The notes beneath the pieces were generated by a model. The model ran no database searches and was not told the origin of the DNA. It saw only the letters and a program-made list of their open reading frames with translations. A stretch of DNA of 64,000 nucleotides from Sulfitobacter sp. LCG007 (lineage in GTDB: Bacteria; Pseudomonadota; Alphaproteobacteria; Rhodobacterales; Rhodobacteraceae). Made by a program: the position numbers and the translations under genes. Every line of letters starts with the position of its first letter. Positions within the stretch are counted from its first letter, which is position 1. Location of the stretch: assembly GCF_040801785.1 (NCBI RefSeq), contig NZ_CP161805.1:1984001-2048000 (forward strand). The letters run 5' to 3'. Below, one piece after another: positions 8,501 to 17,090 of this stretch.

Positions 8501-9610
8501 TCAGGCAAGCGCGCGCACCTCGCCTACCGCGACCTCGCGCCCTTCCCGCGCTGAGGCGATGGCGGCGAAGGCAAGTGCGAGGCTGGAGAGATTGCCCCGC
8601 GCCGAATGGGACGGTTCGCGATTCTCTTCTATGCTGCACAGAAGCTCACCCATCGCGCCCCGGAAGCCATCGTTGAACCAGGTCCCTTCAAGGGTCGGAC
8701 GCGCGACCCCGTCGGCGGTTGTCAGCGTCACGGACTGCTGCCCGAGGTCAGGTCCCTCGCTCGTCAAGGTGCCCTGCGCGCCGGAGATATAGGTCGTGTC
8801 GCGGGAGCCGAAGGACGTCGCGCCGTCGAAGACCAGCGAGGCCTGCCCACCCGACAGCTTCACCATCGCCGCCGCCAGCAGCGGTGCCCGGGGCTTCTGG
8901 CCTGACGCATGCCGAGCCATCGCATGAACGCTCTCGACCGTCTCGCCCGCGATGCTGGCAAGAAAATCGAACCAGTGAATCCCGAAATCGTAAAGTATGA
9001 TGTCGTCGATCCGCTCGAAGGGCGTTCCGAGAATCCAGCTGTGGTCCCAGTGCACCGCCGCGTGAAACGACCGCAGCTCGCCGATGAGGCCGCCCTGCAC
9101 CGCCGCGCGCATCAAGGCCATGTGAGGCGCCCATCGCCCGTTCTGGTTCACCGCAAGCCGGACGCCATGCGCGTCCGCGAGATCGGCCAGCCGCGCGCCG
9201 GTGTCGAGGTCGAGCACGAAGGGCTTTTGCGACAGGACATGCTTGCCTGCTCTCAGGGCGGCCTCGATAAGGGGCACGCGCTCGGCGGGATGGGGCGTGA
9301 TGTCGAGCACGTCGACGCTGCGGTCCGACAAGATCGGCGACAGGTCGTCGGTGATCATCGCGTCGGGAAAGAATTCCCGTGCGCGCTCCTCGGCTTTCGC
9401 AAGCGTCCGGTTGCAGATCGCCACGACTTCCCAGCCCGCGCGGCGATAGGCGTCGAGATGCGCACCCGCGATCCCGCCCGCACCGACCAGTGCGATCCTG
9501 GGCCGGTAGGCCTTGGGCATGGGCGGGCGATAGGGCAGATCGGGCGCGGCGATCTCGGCAGCCGCGGTCGCCTTCAGCGCATAGGTGTCCGCATCGGGGG
9601 TCCCGCTCAT
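8501..9610 (-). CDS. Gfo/Idh/MocA family oxidoreductase
   Basis: 369-residue NAD(P)-dependent dehydrogenase of the family that oxidises sugars, inositols and inosamines. The Rossmann motif IALVGAGGIAGAHLDAY begins near residue 38 and the catalytic-lysine motif is SQKPF. An extra N-terminal tail of about 35 residues precedes the fold, so a later start at MPKAY is possible. The start overlaps the stop of the second dehydrogenase gene (ATGA), so both are cotranscribed downstream of the LacI gene. Context suggests oxidation of the imported polyol or sugar. Confidence 0.9.
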   Translation of the reverse strand: MSGTPDADTYALKATAAAEIAAPDLPYRPPMPKAYRPRIALVGAGGIAGAHLDAYRRAGWEVVAICNRTLAKAEERAREFFPDAMITDDLSPILSDRSVDVLDITPHPAERVPLIEAALRAGKHVLSQKPFVLDLDTGARLADLADAHGVRLAVNQNGRWAPHMALMRAAVQGGLIGELRSFHAAVHWDHSWILGTPFERIDDIILYDFGIHWFDFLASIAGETVESVHAMARHASGQKPRAPLLAAAMVKLSGGQASLVFDGATSFGSRDTTYISGAQGTLTSEGPDLGQQSVTLTTADGVARPTLEGTWFNDGFRGAMGELLCSIEENREPSHSARGNLSSLALAFAAIASAREGREVAVGEVRALA

Positions 9611-10683
9611 GGCAGCAACTCCAGAGTGCGCTTCTCGCGGGCGGATCGCGCCGCCGTGTCCACGATCCGCTGGGCCGTGAGACAGAGTTCGGGCGCAAGC
9701 GGCCCGGCAACCGTCTCGCCCCGCGAGATGCAGCCCAGGATGTATTCGACCGCGTTGCCGCGCCCCGCCGGCAGCGGCGCTGCCGGGACCGCATGTGGCT
9801 CGGGCCGCGCGCGGGTCTGGAGCGTGACGTGGTCCTCGTAGTCGTAGCTCGACATCGTCCCCGCGCTTCCCACGAAGACGAAGCCGCATTTCGGCTGCGG
9901 CTGGATCGTCCAGGGATCGCTGAACGTGCCCCAGCGCGTCTCCATCTTCGACAGGCCCCGCGCGTAGCGGCAGACGGTGATCGAGTGCTGGTCGACCTCG
10001 ATGCCGGGTGTCTCGTCGATGACGCATGTCACCTCGAGCGGTGCCTCGCCATTCATGTACCATGTCCCGAGGGTCGCGCCGTAGCCGAGATAGTCGAGCA
10101 GGCTGCCCCCGCCCGAGTCCTTCTTGTACCACCAGCTCTCTGACTTCTGCCGTTCGACCTCTTCTGGGGTCACGGTCACCTTGTCAGCCAGATGGTAGAG
10201 TGGCCCGCGATTGCCGTCGTAGAAATGAACCTCGATGAGATCGCCGATAATGCCCTCGTCTATCAGGTGCTTCGCGGTGACATGGCTTTCCACCCACGCC
10301 AGCGGCCAGTTTATCGCCAGTTGCCCGGCCGAGCCTTCCATCGCTGCGATCATGCGCCGCGCCTCGTCGATGGAGGCGGCGAAGGGCTTTTCCACCATGA
10401 CATGGCAACCGAAGCGCGCCAGCCGCTCGGTGTAGGACGCGTGATCGCCGGTGGCGGCACAGAGAATGGCGAGGTCCGGCTTCACCGTCTGCATGCAGGT
10501 GTCGAAGCCGGTGAAGATCCGATCCTCGGGCAGCGAGAATTTCCGGACCGCGCCCTCCATCTTCTCGCGGTCCGGATCGAAAACGCCCGCGATCTCGGCG
10601 TCGGGATGCGCGTCGACCAGCCGGAGCAGATCGCCCATGTGCATGTGATCGAAACTTATGCCTGCGATGCGATATCTGGCCAT
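9607..10683 (-). CDS. Gfo/Idh/MocA family oxidoreductase
   Basis: 358-residue NAD(P)-dependent dehydrogenase. The N-terminal Rossmann part is somewhat unusual (RYRIAGISFDHMHMGDLL), and the catalytic-lysine motif is MVEKPFA. A C-terminal beta-sheet domain follows with SGGGSLLDYLGYGATLG, the region that carries substrate-contacting residues in this family. It is translationally coupled to the next dehydrogenase. Two different family members in tandem suggest successive oxidations or epimerisation through a keto intermediate. The substrate is not identifiable from sequence. Confidence 0.9.
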   Translation of the reverse strand: MARYRIAGISFDHMHMGDLLRLVDAHPDAEIAGVFDPDREKMEGAVRKFSLPEDRIFTGFDTCMQTVKPDLAILCAATGDHASYTERLARFGCHVMVEKPFAASIDEARRMIAAMEGSAGQLAINWPLAWVESHVTAKHLIDEGIIGDLIEVHFYDGNRGPLYHLADKVTVTPEEVERQKSESWWYKKDSGGGSLLDYLGYGATLGTWYMNGEAPLEVTCVIDETPGIEVDQHSITVCRYARGLSKMETRWGTFSDPWTIQPQPKCGFVFVGSAGTMSSYDYEDHVTLQTRARPEPHAVPAAPLPAGRGNAVEYILGCISRGETVAGPLAPELCLTAQRIVDTAARSAREKRTLELLP

Positions 10684-10795
10684 TTCCCGCTCTCCCTCCC
10701 CGTTTCCCGACCCGAAGCCTGCCGGGAACGGGCGCGCCCTGCAAGCCGTCGGTTGCGGGCCGCGCAGGAGGCGCGCCTTTCCCGGCCCCGTCCGC

Positions 10796-11833
10796 TCAGG
10801 ATGCGCGAGCGTCCGAAGGCAGGTTCTCGCGAAGGATGATGCGGGGTTCGATGTTCTTTGATGCCAGCAGCGGCGTGCTTGCCGCGATGGACCCCAGCAG
10901 GCGGATCACCGCCTGCTCGCCCACCAGCCGCGCGTTCTGGTCGATCACCGCATCTATGACACCGTCGGCAAGCCAGTCCGCGGAGCTTTCGGTGAGATCG
11001 TGCATGACGACGAAGGGGCCCTCTCCGCTTCCTGCGCCCCGCAAGGCCGCAACGATTCCCTTGCGTCCGGCGCCGATGCAATAGACCCCTCGCAGCGCCC
11101 CATGCCGGTCGAGAAGCCGTTCCATCATCTCGCGCGACCGGTCGCTGTCCTCGCCGGTCTCGACCGCCGGCAGCAGGCAAAGGCCTTCATAGCGCGCCTG
11201 CATGACCTCGCGGAATCCCGCCTCGCGCTCACGGTGGCCATGAAAGGCGTTGCTGCCCAGAAACACCGCCACCTCTCCCTCGAGGCCGCGGGTCGCCATG
11301 CCCATGACCCGCGCCGCCGTCCGCCCCGCCATCCGGTTGTCCACCCCCACATAGGCCGAGCGCGGCGTGCCGGTGACATCCGATGCCAGCGTCACGACCC
11401 TGACCCCGGCCTCGCAAAGCGCGGTGATCGCGGCGCGCGTCCGCGGGTGATCCGTGGTGATGAGGCCGACGCCCTCGGTGCGCAGCGACAGACGTTCGAG
11501 CGCCGGCAGCAGGGCTTCGGGTCCGATCCCCCCGAGCGGGACCACGCGGCAGCTGCCGACCAGCGGCAGCGTGGCGGAGAAATCGGTGATGCTGTCGATC
11601 ACGTCCCGCATGAAGGCGTTGTGATCGAAGGGGATCAGGAACTCGAGATGGGCGGGCCGGGCCGGCAGGATGACCATGCCCTCGGAGGGAAGATACCCGT
11701 GATCCCGGGCGGCGGTGAGCACGCGCTGGCGGTTGGCCGCGCTCACGCCGGGCCGACCGTTCAGCGCCCGGTCGACGGTGGCGGTCGACACCCCCGCCGC
11801 GGCGGCGATGCCGCTGATCGTGATGCGTCGCAT
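10796..11833 (-). CDS. LacI family transcriptional regulator
   Basis: 345-residue regulator. The N-terminal helix-turn-helix reads ITISGIAAAAGVSTATVDRA followed by LNGRPGVSAANRQRVL, typical of LacI proteins. The rest is a periplasmic-binding-protein-like sensor domain, as in regulators that sense sugars or polyols. The ATG at 11833 starts exactly at the domain and is preferred over the longer open frame. It is the first gene of a leftward unit with the two dehydrogenases (112-base gap) and is divergent from the oxygenase/transporter genes. It is the likely local repressor of both. Confidence 0.93.
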   Translation of the reverse strand: MRRITISGIAAAAGVSTATVDRALNGRPGVSAANRQRVLTAARDHGYLPSEGMVILPARPAHLEFLIPFDHNAFMRDVIDSITDFSATLPLVGSCRVVPLGGIGPEALLPALERLSLRTEGVGLITTDHPRTRAAITALCEAGVRVVTLASDVTGTPRSAYVGVDNRMAGRTAARVMGMATRGLEGEVAVFLGSNAFHGHREREAGFREVMQARYEGLCLLPAVETGEDSDRSREMMERLLDRHGALRGVYCIGAGRKGIVAALRGAGSGEGPFVVMHDLTESSADWLADGVIDAVIDQNARLVGEQAVIRLLGSIAASTPLLASKNIEPRIILRENLPSDARAS

Positions 11834-11946
11834 TTCGTCCCCCCGATCCGCGCAAATGCGGTTCTGATGCGATCTGATGTGATTTCGCCTTGAGGTCAAG
11901 CGCCGCAGCCGGGATGGTCGCCTCGAAGGTCCCTCGCAGGGACCGG
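11834..11946. promoter_or_regulatory. divergent regulatory gap between lacI-type and mocD-like genes
   Basis: This gap must hold promoters for both the regulator/dehydrogenase unit and the oxygenase/transporter unit. It contains CCGC and GCGG arms around GCAAAT near 11850 and repeated GATGNGAT words near 11867-11880. These are possible LacI-family sites, but none is a clean operator. The call rests on gene layout. Confidence 0.35.
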
Positions 11947-13101
11947 ATGCTTCGTGCTGGGGAGGGCACGGCCATCGCACCATCTGACACATCAGCCGCG
12001 CCCGCGCCGCGGGACTACACGCTGACCGGCCCCTCGGCCCGTCAGGCGGCAGAGCGTGGTCTGGTCGCGGCGGAATGGTACCACAGCGATGTGCCGCGCA
12101 AGAAGATGAAGGAGCTCATGGCGCGCCGCGACGGCCCTGCCCTGCGGGACAGCGCGATCTGGATCGGCCTGCATGTCCTCTTCGCCGCCGGTGGGATCTG
12201 GTTCTGGGGCTCTTGGATCGCGGTGCCGTTCTGGCTGGCCTATGGCGTGCTCTACGGTTCGGCCTGCGACGCCCGCTGGCATGAATGCGGCCACGGCACG
12301 GCCTTCCGAACCCGCTGGATGAACGACGTGGTCTATCACATCGCGTCGTTTCAGGTGATCCGCAACCCGGTCAACTGGCGCTGGAGCCACGCGCGCCACC
12401 ACACCGACACCATCATCGTCGGGCGCGACGCCGAGATCGCATGGATGCACCCCGTGAAGCTTGCCCTGAAGGCATTGGCCTATGTCGGCATCCACGACGT
12501 CTGGACGTCGCTCGGCGGGCTGGTCCGCAACGCCGCCGGGAAACTGTCGGCGGAAGAAAAGGAGTACATTCCGCAGAGCGAATGGCACAAGGCGGTGTTC
12601 TGGGCGCGCTGGCATGTTGCGATCTACGCCGCGACCGTGCTGGTCGCGCTTGGGATGCTGCTCGCCGGGATGGGCTGGAAGGCGACGATCCCGTTCCTGC
12701 TGATCGGCGGCCCCCGGGTCTACGGCTGCTGGCACATGATCATGACCGGCCTCCTGCAGCATGGCGGGCTGGCCGAGGACGTTCTGGATCACCGGCTCAA
12801 CTCGCGCACCGTCTACATGAACCCGGTCAGCCGGTGGATCTACTGGAACATGAACTACCACGTCGAACATCACATGTTCCCGATGGTACCCTACTATGCG
12901 CTTCCCGCCCTGCATGAGGTCATCAAGCACGACCTGCCATCGCCCAACACGTCGATCTGGCAGGCCTACAGGGAAATGATCCGCGCCGTCATGCGCCAGC
13001 GCCGCGAGCCGGGCTACTACCTCGTCAGGGAGCTGCCTGCGACCGCGCGGCCCTACCAGGGCCAATTGCACGCTGCGGTCCCCGAAAGGGCGATGGCGTG
13101 A
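11947..13101 (+). CDS. fatty-acid-desaturase-superfamily oxygenase (MocD-like)
   Basis: About 384-residue membrane di-iron enzyme. Three histidine boxes are visible: HECGH at about 112-116, HARHH at 148-152 and HVEHH at 305-309, with hydrophobic pairs between them. Next to it is a small Rieske ferredoxin gene. This desaturase-plus-ferredoxin pair matches MocD/MocE of rhizobial rhizopine catabolism, a ferredoxin-dependent oxygenase proposed to act on the O-methyl group. The ATG at 11947 has AGGGA upstream. Earlier in-frame starts exist. A true lipid desaturase is less likely, given the sugar-transporter and MocA-family neighbours. No reductase gene (MocF-like) lies in the window. Confidence 0.8.
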   Translation: MLRAGEGTAIAPSDTSAAPAPRDYTLTGPSARQAAERGLVAAEWYHSDVPRKKMKELMARRDGPALRDSAIWIGLHVLFAAGGIWFWGSWIAVPFWLAYGVLYGSACDARWHECGHGTAFRTRWMNDVVYHIASFQVIRNPVNWRWSHARHHTDTIIVGRDAEIAWMHPVKLALKALAYVGIHDVWTSLGGLVRNAAGKLSAEEKEYIPQSEWHKAVFWARWHVAIYAATVLVALGMLLAGMGWKATIPFLLIGGPRVYGCWHMIMTGLLQHGGLAEDVLDHRLNSRTVYMNPVSRWIYWNMNYHVEHHMFPMVPYYALPALHEVIKHDLPSPNTSIWQAYREMIRAVMRQRREPGYYLVRELPATARPYQGQLHAAVPERAMA

Positions 13102-13119
13102 CCCTGAAGGAGAAGACCA

Positions 13120-13431
13120 TTGCCGTGGATTGACGCCTGTGCCAGCGACGATATCGAGGAAGAGGACGTCATCCGCTGGGATCATGGCGGGCAGACCTTC
13201 GCGATCTACCACGGCGCGGACGGGGCGTTCTACTGCACCGACGGGCTTTGCACCCATGAGCAGGTTCATCTGGCCGATGGCCTGGTGATGGATTTCGAGA
13301 TCGAATGCCCCAGGCACAACGGGGTTTTCGACTACCGCTCGGGCAAGGCCCTTCGCGCGCCGGTCTGCGTCGACCTGGCCACCTACGAGGTGCGCGACGT
13401 CGACGGGCGTATCGAGGTGCTGATCGAATGA
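13120..13431 (+). CDS. Rieske [2Fe-2S] ferredoxin (MocE-like)
   Basis: 103-residue electron carrier. The Rieske ligands are C44-T-H46 and C63-P-R-H66, within CTHEQVHL and CPRHNG. It has no membrane anchor, as expected of a soluble oxygenase ferredoxin. It starts at a TTG with AAGGAG eight bases upstream, 18 bases after the oxygenase gene, and its stop shares ATGA with the PanB-like gene. It most likely feeds electrons to the adjacent di-iron oxygenase. Confidence 0.9.
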   Translation: MPWIDACASDDIEEEDVIRWDHGGQTFAIYHGADGAFYCTDGLCTHEQVHLADGLVMDFEIECPRHNGVFDYRSGKALRAPVCVDLATYEVRDVDGRIEVLIE

Positions 13432-14231
13432 ACCAGCGCCGCCTGCCGACGGTCCACGATCTGCGTGCCCTTAAGGGCAAGCGGCAGCTCACCATGCTGC
13501 GCTTTTTCTCGCTGGACGAGGCGCGCGCCGCACAAGGCGCCGGCATCGACATCGCCTCGGTCCCGCCGGACCTGCTGTTCGATCCCCGCTACCGTCAGGC
13601 CGCGCCCTCGGTGTTCACGATGACCGGACGGACGCATCTGGAGGCGGGAACGGCGCAGGACTACCTGCGCTGGTGCGGTCGGGCCATCGAGCGCGGGGCC
13701 GACGCGCTCTACTGCTCGGGCTCGCTCGAAACCGTCGAATACCTTGCGCGCGAACATATCCCGGTCGTGGGCCATGTGGGCCTGGTACCGGCGCGGGCGA
13801 CCTGGACCGGCGGTTTTCGCGCCGTAGGCAAGACCGCCGCCGACGCGCTGCGCCTTTACCGGGAAGTTAAGGCCTACCAGGACGCCGGAGCCTTTGCGGT
13901 GGAAATCGAGGTCGTGCCTGCGGAAGTCGCGACGGAAATCTCGAAACGCGTCGACATCCTGCTCTGGTCCATGGGATCCGGGCCGGGCTGCGATGCGCAA
14001 TACCTCTTTGCCAATGACATCCTCGGCTATACCGATGGGCATGTGCCGCGACATTCGAAGGTCTATCGCGATTTCCGGGCCGAGCACGAACGGCTCCAGA
14101 CCGAGCGGGTGGCGGCCTTCACGGAATTCGTGGATGACGTGGCAGAGGGCAGCTTTCCGGCCGGGCAGCATCTCGTGCGGATGGCAGAGGAGGAACTGAA
14201 CACATTCCGACAAGAGATCGCCGGCATGTGA
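13428..14231 (+). CDS. divergent ketopantoate hydroxymethyltransferase (PanB) paralogue
   Basis: 267-residue TIM-barrel protein of the PanB/PEP-mutase superfamily. The VGHVGLVPA segment matches CGHLGLTPQ of E. coli PanB, the VEIEVVPAEVATEI segment matches the catalytic-glutamate region, and TDGHVPRHSKVY matches the C-terminal IPKF region. In contrast, the usual Mg-binding aspartates (GDS and LADLPF motifs) and the VKIEGG motif are replaced (SVPPD, FTMTG, LYCSGS). It is therefore unlikely to be a normal pantothenate enzyme. Coupled by ATGA to the ferredoxin gene, it may handle a one-carbon unit or cleave a keto acid in this pathway. That role is inference. Confidence 0.8.
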   Translation: MNQRRLPTVHDLRALKGKRQLTMLRFFSLDEARAAQGAGIDIASVPPDLLFDPRYRQAAPSVFTMTGRTHLEAGTAQDYLRWCGRAIERGADALYCSGSLETVEYLAREHIPVVGHVGLVPARATWTGGFRAVGKTAADALRLYREVKAYQDAGAFAVEIEVVPAEVATEISKRVDILLWSMGSGPGCDAQYLFANDILGYTDGHVPRHSKVYRDFRAEHERLQTERVAAFTEFVDDVAEGSFPAGQHLVRMAEEELNTFRQEIAGM

Positions 14232-14295
14232 GCGGACGGAACGACCAACAAGCCCGGCGGAACATCCTGCCGGGTAACGACAGAGGAGGACAACC

Positions 14296-15231
14296 ATGAT
14301 CAGACGTACATTCCTGGGGGCGGTCGCCGCGACGGCCCTGGCCGCCGGGGCCGGGTTCGCCCAGGACGCCAAGACATTCTACTGGGTCTCGCACGGCGGG
14401 CCCGCAGATCCCGTCTGGACCTACTTCCTGCAGGGCGCCGACGACTGGGCCGAGGATACCGGCATGACGGTGAACACCTCGTTCCACTCGGGCGACGTGC
14501 CGAGCCAGCAGGAGGCGATCCGCGCGGCCATCGCGGCCGGCGCCGACGGGATCTGCTCGACCAGCCCCGATCCGGGTTCGATGGTCGACGTCGTCGCCGA
14601 GGCCCGCGCGGCGGGCATTCCCATCGTCAACTTCAACACCCCCGACAGCGCACCCGACTGGAACGCCTATGTGGGCGGCGACCTTCTGTATGTGGGACGC
14701 ACCTGGGCGCAGTATCTCGTGGACAACGGTCACGTGAAGGAAGGCGATTTCGTCTGGATGCCCGTAGAGGTGCCCGGCGCCAGCTACGGCGTCGAAGAGG
14801 AGAAGGGCATCGCCGAGGTGTTCGAGCCGCTGGGCATCACCTGGGAGGTGACCGACGCCACGCTCGACCAGGCAGAGGTGATCCAGCGCATGACCGACTA
14901 CGTCACCGCCAACCGCGACCGGATCAGCGCGATGATCGGACTGGGCGACATGGTCACCGGCTCGGTCAAGCGGGTCTGGGACCAGGCCGGCGTGGAGCCT
15001 GGCGCGATCCCGGTGGTGGGCTGGGGCAACTCCCTGGACACCACGCAGGAAGTGATGGACGGCTACGTGTCCGCGGGCATGTGGCAGGATCCCCAGGCGA
15101 CCTCCTACATGTGCCTGTCCGCGCTGATGATGGAAACGAGCGGCATTCCGATCGGCTTCGACATCATCACCGGCGCGCTCTACGAGAAGGACACCGCCGA
15201 GCTCTACCACAAGATCATGGGCGGCAACTGA
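14296..15231 (+). CDS. sugar ABC transporter substrate-binding protein (RbsB/inositol type)
   Basis: 311-residue periplasmic protein with a signal peptide ending near AGFAQDA. It has the type 1 periplasmic-binding fold of ribose, xylose and inositol receptors: FYWVSHGGPADPVWTYFLQG, IAAGADGICSTSPDP and IPIVNFNTPD, and VVGWGNSLDTT near the end. GAGGA precedes the ATG. It corresponds in position and type to MocB of rhizopine clusters. It is followed by a strong hairpin and then the permease gene. The ligand is probably a sugar or cyclitol. Confidence 0.92.
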   Translation: MIRRTFLGAVAATALAAGAGFAQDAKTFYWVSHGGPADPVWTYFLQGADDWAEDTGMTVNTSFHSGDVPSQQEAIRAAIAAGADGICSTSPDPGSMVDVVAEARAAGIPIVNFNTPDSAPDWNAYVGGDLLYVGRTWAQYLVDNGHVKEGDFVWMPVEVPGASYGVEEEKGIAEVFEPLGITWEVTDATLDQAEVIQRMTDYVTANRDRISAMIGLGDMVTGSVKRVWDQAGVEPGAIPVVGWGNSLDTTQEVMDGYVSAGMWQDPQATSYMCLSALMMETSGIPIGFDIITGALYEKDTAELYHKIMGGN

Positions 15232-15244
15232 GCCAGAACAGAAG

Positions 15245-15269
15245 CCCGCGGCACACCCCGTGCCGCGGG
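15245..15269 (+). other. hairpin between binding-protein and permease genes
   Basis: A perfect ten-base stem (CCCGCGGCAC with GTGCCGCGGG, five-base loop ACCCC) stands 13 bases after the binding-protein stop and is not followed by a T tract. In sugar ABC operons such intercistronic stems commonly protect the upstream message and lower permease expression. That role is inferred here. Confidence 0.6.
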
Positions 15270-15298
15270 ACAACCGGAATGCCAACGGAGAGCAGCAG

Positions 15299-16324
15299 AT
15301 GACCGATACGAAAACCGACACGTCCGTGGCGGGTCCGCCCGGAAGCCCCGGCTTCGTCCGCCTGCTCGTGGCCATGCCTGAATTCGGGCCCATGGTTCTG
15401 CTGGCCGTGATGCTGGTGGTCTTCACCTCGATCAATCCCGCGTTCCTGTCGCTGACCAACATCTCGAACGCGCTGACCTTCACGGTCGAGCTCGGGCTGA
15501 TCGCCCTTGCCATGACGCTGCTGATGACATCCGGCGAGTTCGATCTCTCGGTGGGGTCGGTATTCGGGTTCGCGCCGGTCGTGATGTGGACGCTCTTCAA
15601 CACGGGTGCCATGCCGCTGTTTCCGGCCTTCATCTGCGCCCTTCTCGTCGCGATGGCCATCGGCGCCTTCAGCGGGCTCTTCGTCACCCGGCTGGGGATC
15701 CCCTCGTTCCTCGTGACGCTGGGCATGCTGCTGATGGTGCGCGGCAGCGCGCTGTGGCTGACCAACGGATTTCCGCAGCGCACCTGGGACGCCGGCGAGC
15801 AATGGCTCGCCAATCTGCTGGTCGGGGACTTCTACATCGGCGACCTGCGCATCTACATGAGCCTCGTCTGGTTCATCCTGATCGCCGTCGCCTGCCACTA
15901 CCTGCTGACCCGCACCCGCTTTGGCAACTGGATCCAGGCCACCGGCGGCAATGCGAACGCCGCGCGCAACCGCGGCGTGCCGATCCGCCGGGTGAAGCTC
16001 ATTCTCTTCATGCTGACATCCGCGATGGCGGGACTGGCCGGCATCATCTCGTCGATCCGCGTTTCCGCGGCAAACCCGAATTCCGGCATGGGCTACGAAC
16101 TCGAGGTAATCGCCATGGTCGTGATCGGCGGCACGGTCCTCACCGGCGGACGCGGCACAATCATCGGCACCGTGCTCGGCGTGTTGATCCTGCGCCTCAT
16201 GCGCAACGGCATCGTGCTGATCGGGGTGCCGGGACTGGCCTACAACATCTTCATCGGAGCGATCATCCTGGGGATGATGGCGCTGCATGCCGCGCTCGAG
16301 AAGCGCCACAACGAGGGGGTCTGA
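15299..16324 (+). CDS. sugar ABC transporter permease (RbsC/inositol type)
   Basis: About 341-residue inner-membrane permease with eight or more hydrophobic segments. It shows the family motif LLMTSGEFDLSVGSVFGF and the late GMGYELEVIAMVVIGGTVLTGG loop that contacts the ATPase. The ATG at 15299 has GGAGA eight bases upstream. A GTG at 15260 would lie inside the hairpin and is rejected. It works with the binding protein before it and the ATPase after it. Confidence 0.92.
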   Translation: MTDTKTDTSVAGPPGSPGFVRLLVAMPEFGPMVLLAVMLVVFTSINPAFLSLTNISNALTFTVELGLIALAMTLLMTSGEFDLSVGSVFGFAPVVMWTLFNTGAMPLFPAFICALLVAMAIGAFSGLFVTRLGIPSFLVTLGMLLMVRGSALWLTNGFPQRTWDAGEQWLANLLVGDFYIGDLRIYMSLVWFILIAVACHYLLTRTRFGNWIQATGGNANAARNRGVPIRRVKLILFMLTSAMAGLAGIISSIRVSAANPNSGMGYELEVIAMVVIGGTVLTGGRGTIIGTVLGVLILRLMRNGIVLIGVPGLAYNIFIGAIILGMMALHAALEKRHNEGV

Positions 16325-16325
16325 C

Positions 16326-17090
16326 ATGGCCGGAACCGACACGCCTCTCGTCGAGATGCGCAACATCGAAAAATACTACGGGCGCATTCACGCGCTCAGG
16401 AACGTCAACCTGACCATCCCGCGCGGCGAGATCGTGGGGCTTCTGGGGGACAACGGCGCCGGCAAATCGACCCTGATCAAGGTGCTTTCGGGGGCCGTAC
16501 CCTACACTTCGGGTGAAATCCGGGTCAATGGACGCCCCCTGCAGCTGCGCACGACCAACGACGCCATCGATGCCGGGATCGAGACGATCTACCAGGACTC
16601 CGCCCTGGTCCCGCAGCTTTCCATCGCGCGCAACCTGTTTCTCGGGCGCGAACTGCGAACCGGTCCGGGCATCCTCGACCGGCTGGATCAGGAGCGCATG
16701 AACGAGGTCGCCGCGGACCTCCTGAGACGCGTGGGAATCTCGAAGAACATTCCGCCCACCACCCCCATCGGATCGCTCTCGGGCGGCGAACGCCAGGCGG
16801 TCGCGATCGCACGGGCGATGTATTTCGACAGCGAGCTGATCATCCTGGACGAGCCCACCAACAACCTCGGCGTCGCGGAGACACAGGGCGTGCTGCGCTT
16901 CGTCCGCGATGCCCGGGACAGCGGTCATTCGTGCATCTTCATCGCCCACAACATCCACCATGTCTTCCAGGTCGTCGACCGGATGGTGGTGATGCGGCGC
17001 GGCGAGATCGTGGCCGACAACCTCAGCCCCGCAAGCTCGACGATCCAGGATGTCGAGGACATCATCACGGGCGAGCACATCGCGGCATGA
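16326..17090 (+). CDS. sugar ABC transporter ATP-binding protein
   Basis: 254-residue single-domain ATPase. Walker A is GDNGAGKST, the Q-loop is in IYQDSALVPQ, the signature is LSGGERQAV, and Walker B is LIILDEPTNNLG. Ribose-type importers often have a double-domain ATPase. This one is the short FrcA-like form. It starts one base after the permease stop and shares ATGA with the epimerase-like gene. Confidence 0.93.
   Translation: MAGTDTPLVEMRNIEKYYGRIHALRNVNLTIPRGEIVGLLGDNGAGKSTLIKVLSGAVPYTSGEIRVNGRPLQLRTTNDAIDAGIETIYQDSALVPQLSIARNLFLGRELRTGPGILDRLDQERMNEVAADLLRRVGISKNIPPTTPIGSLSGGERQAVAIARAMYFDSELIILDEPTNNLGVAETQGVLRFVRDARDSGHSCIFIAHNIHHVFQVVDRMVVMRRGEIVADNLSPASSTIQDVEDIITGEHIAA

Noticed and set aside
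11845..11885. LacI operator between the regulator and the oxygenase gene
   Set aside because: Short symmetric words exist, but no full palindrome with a central CpG, so no exact site is claimed.
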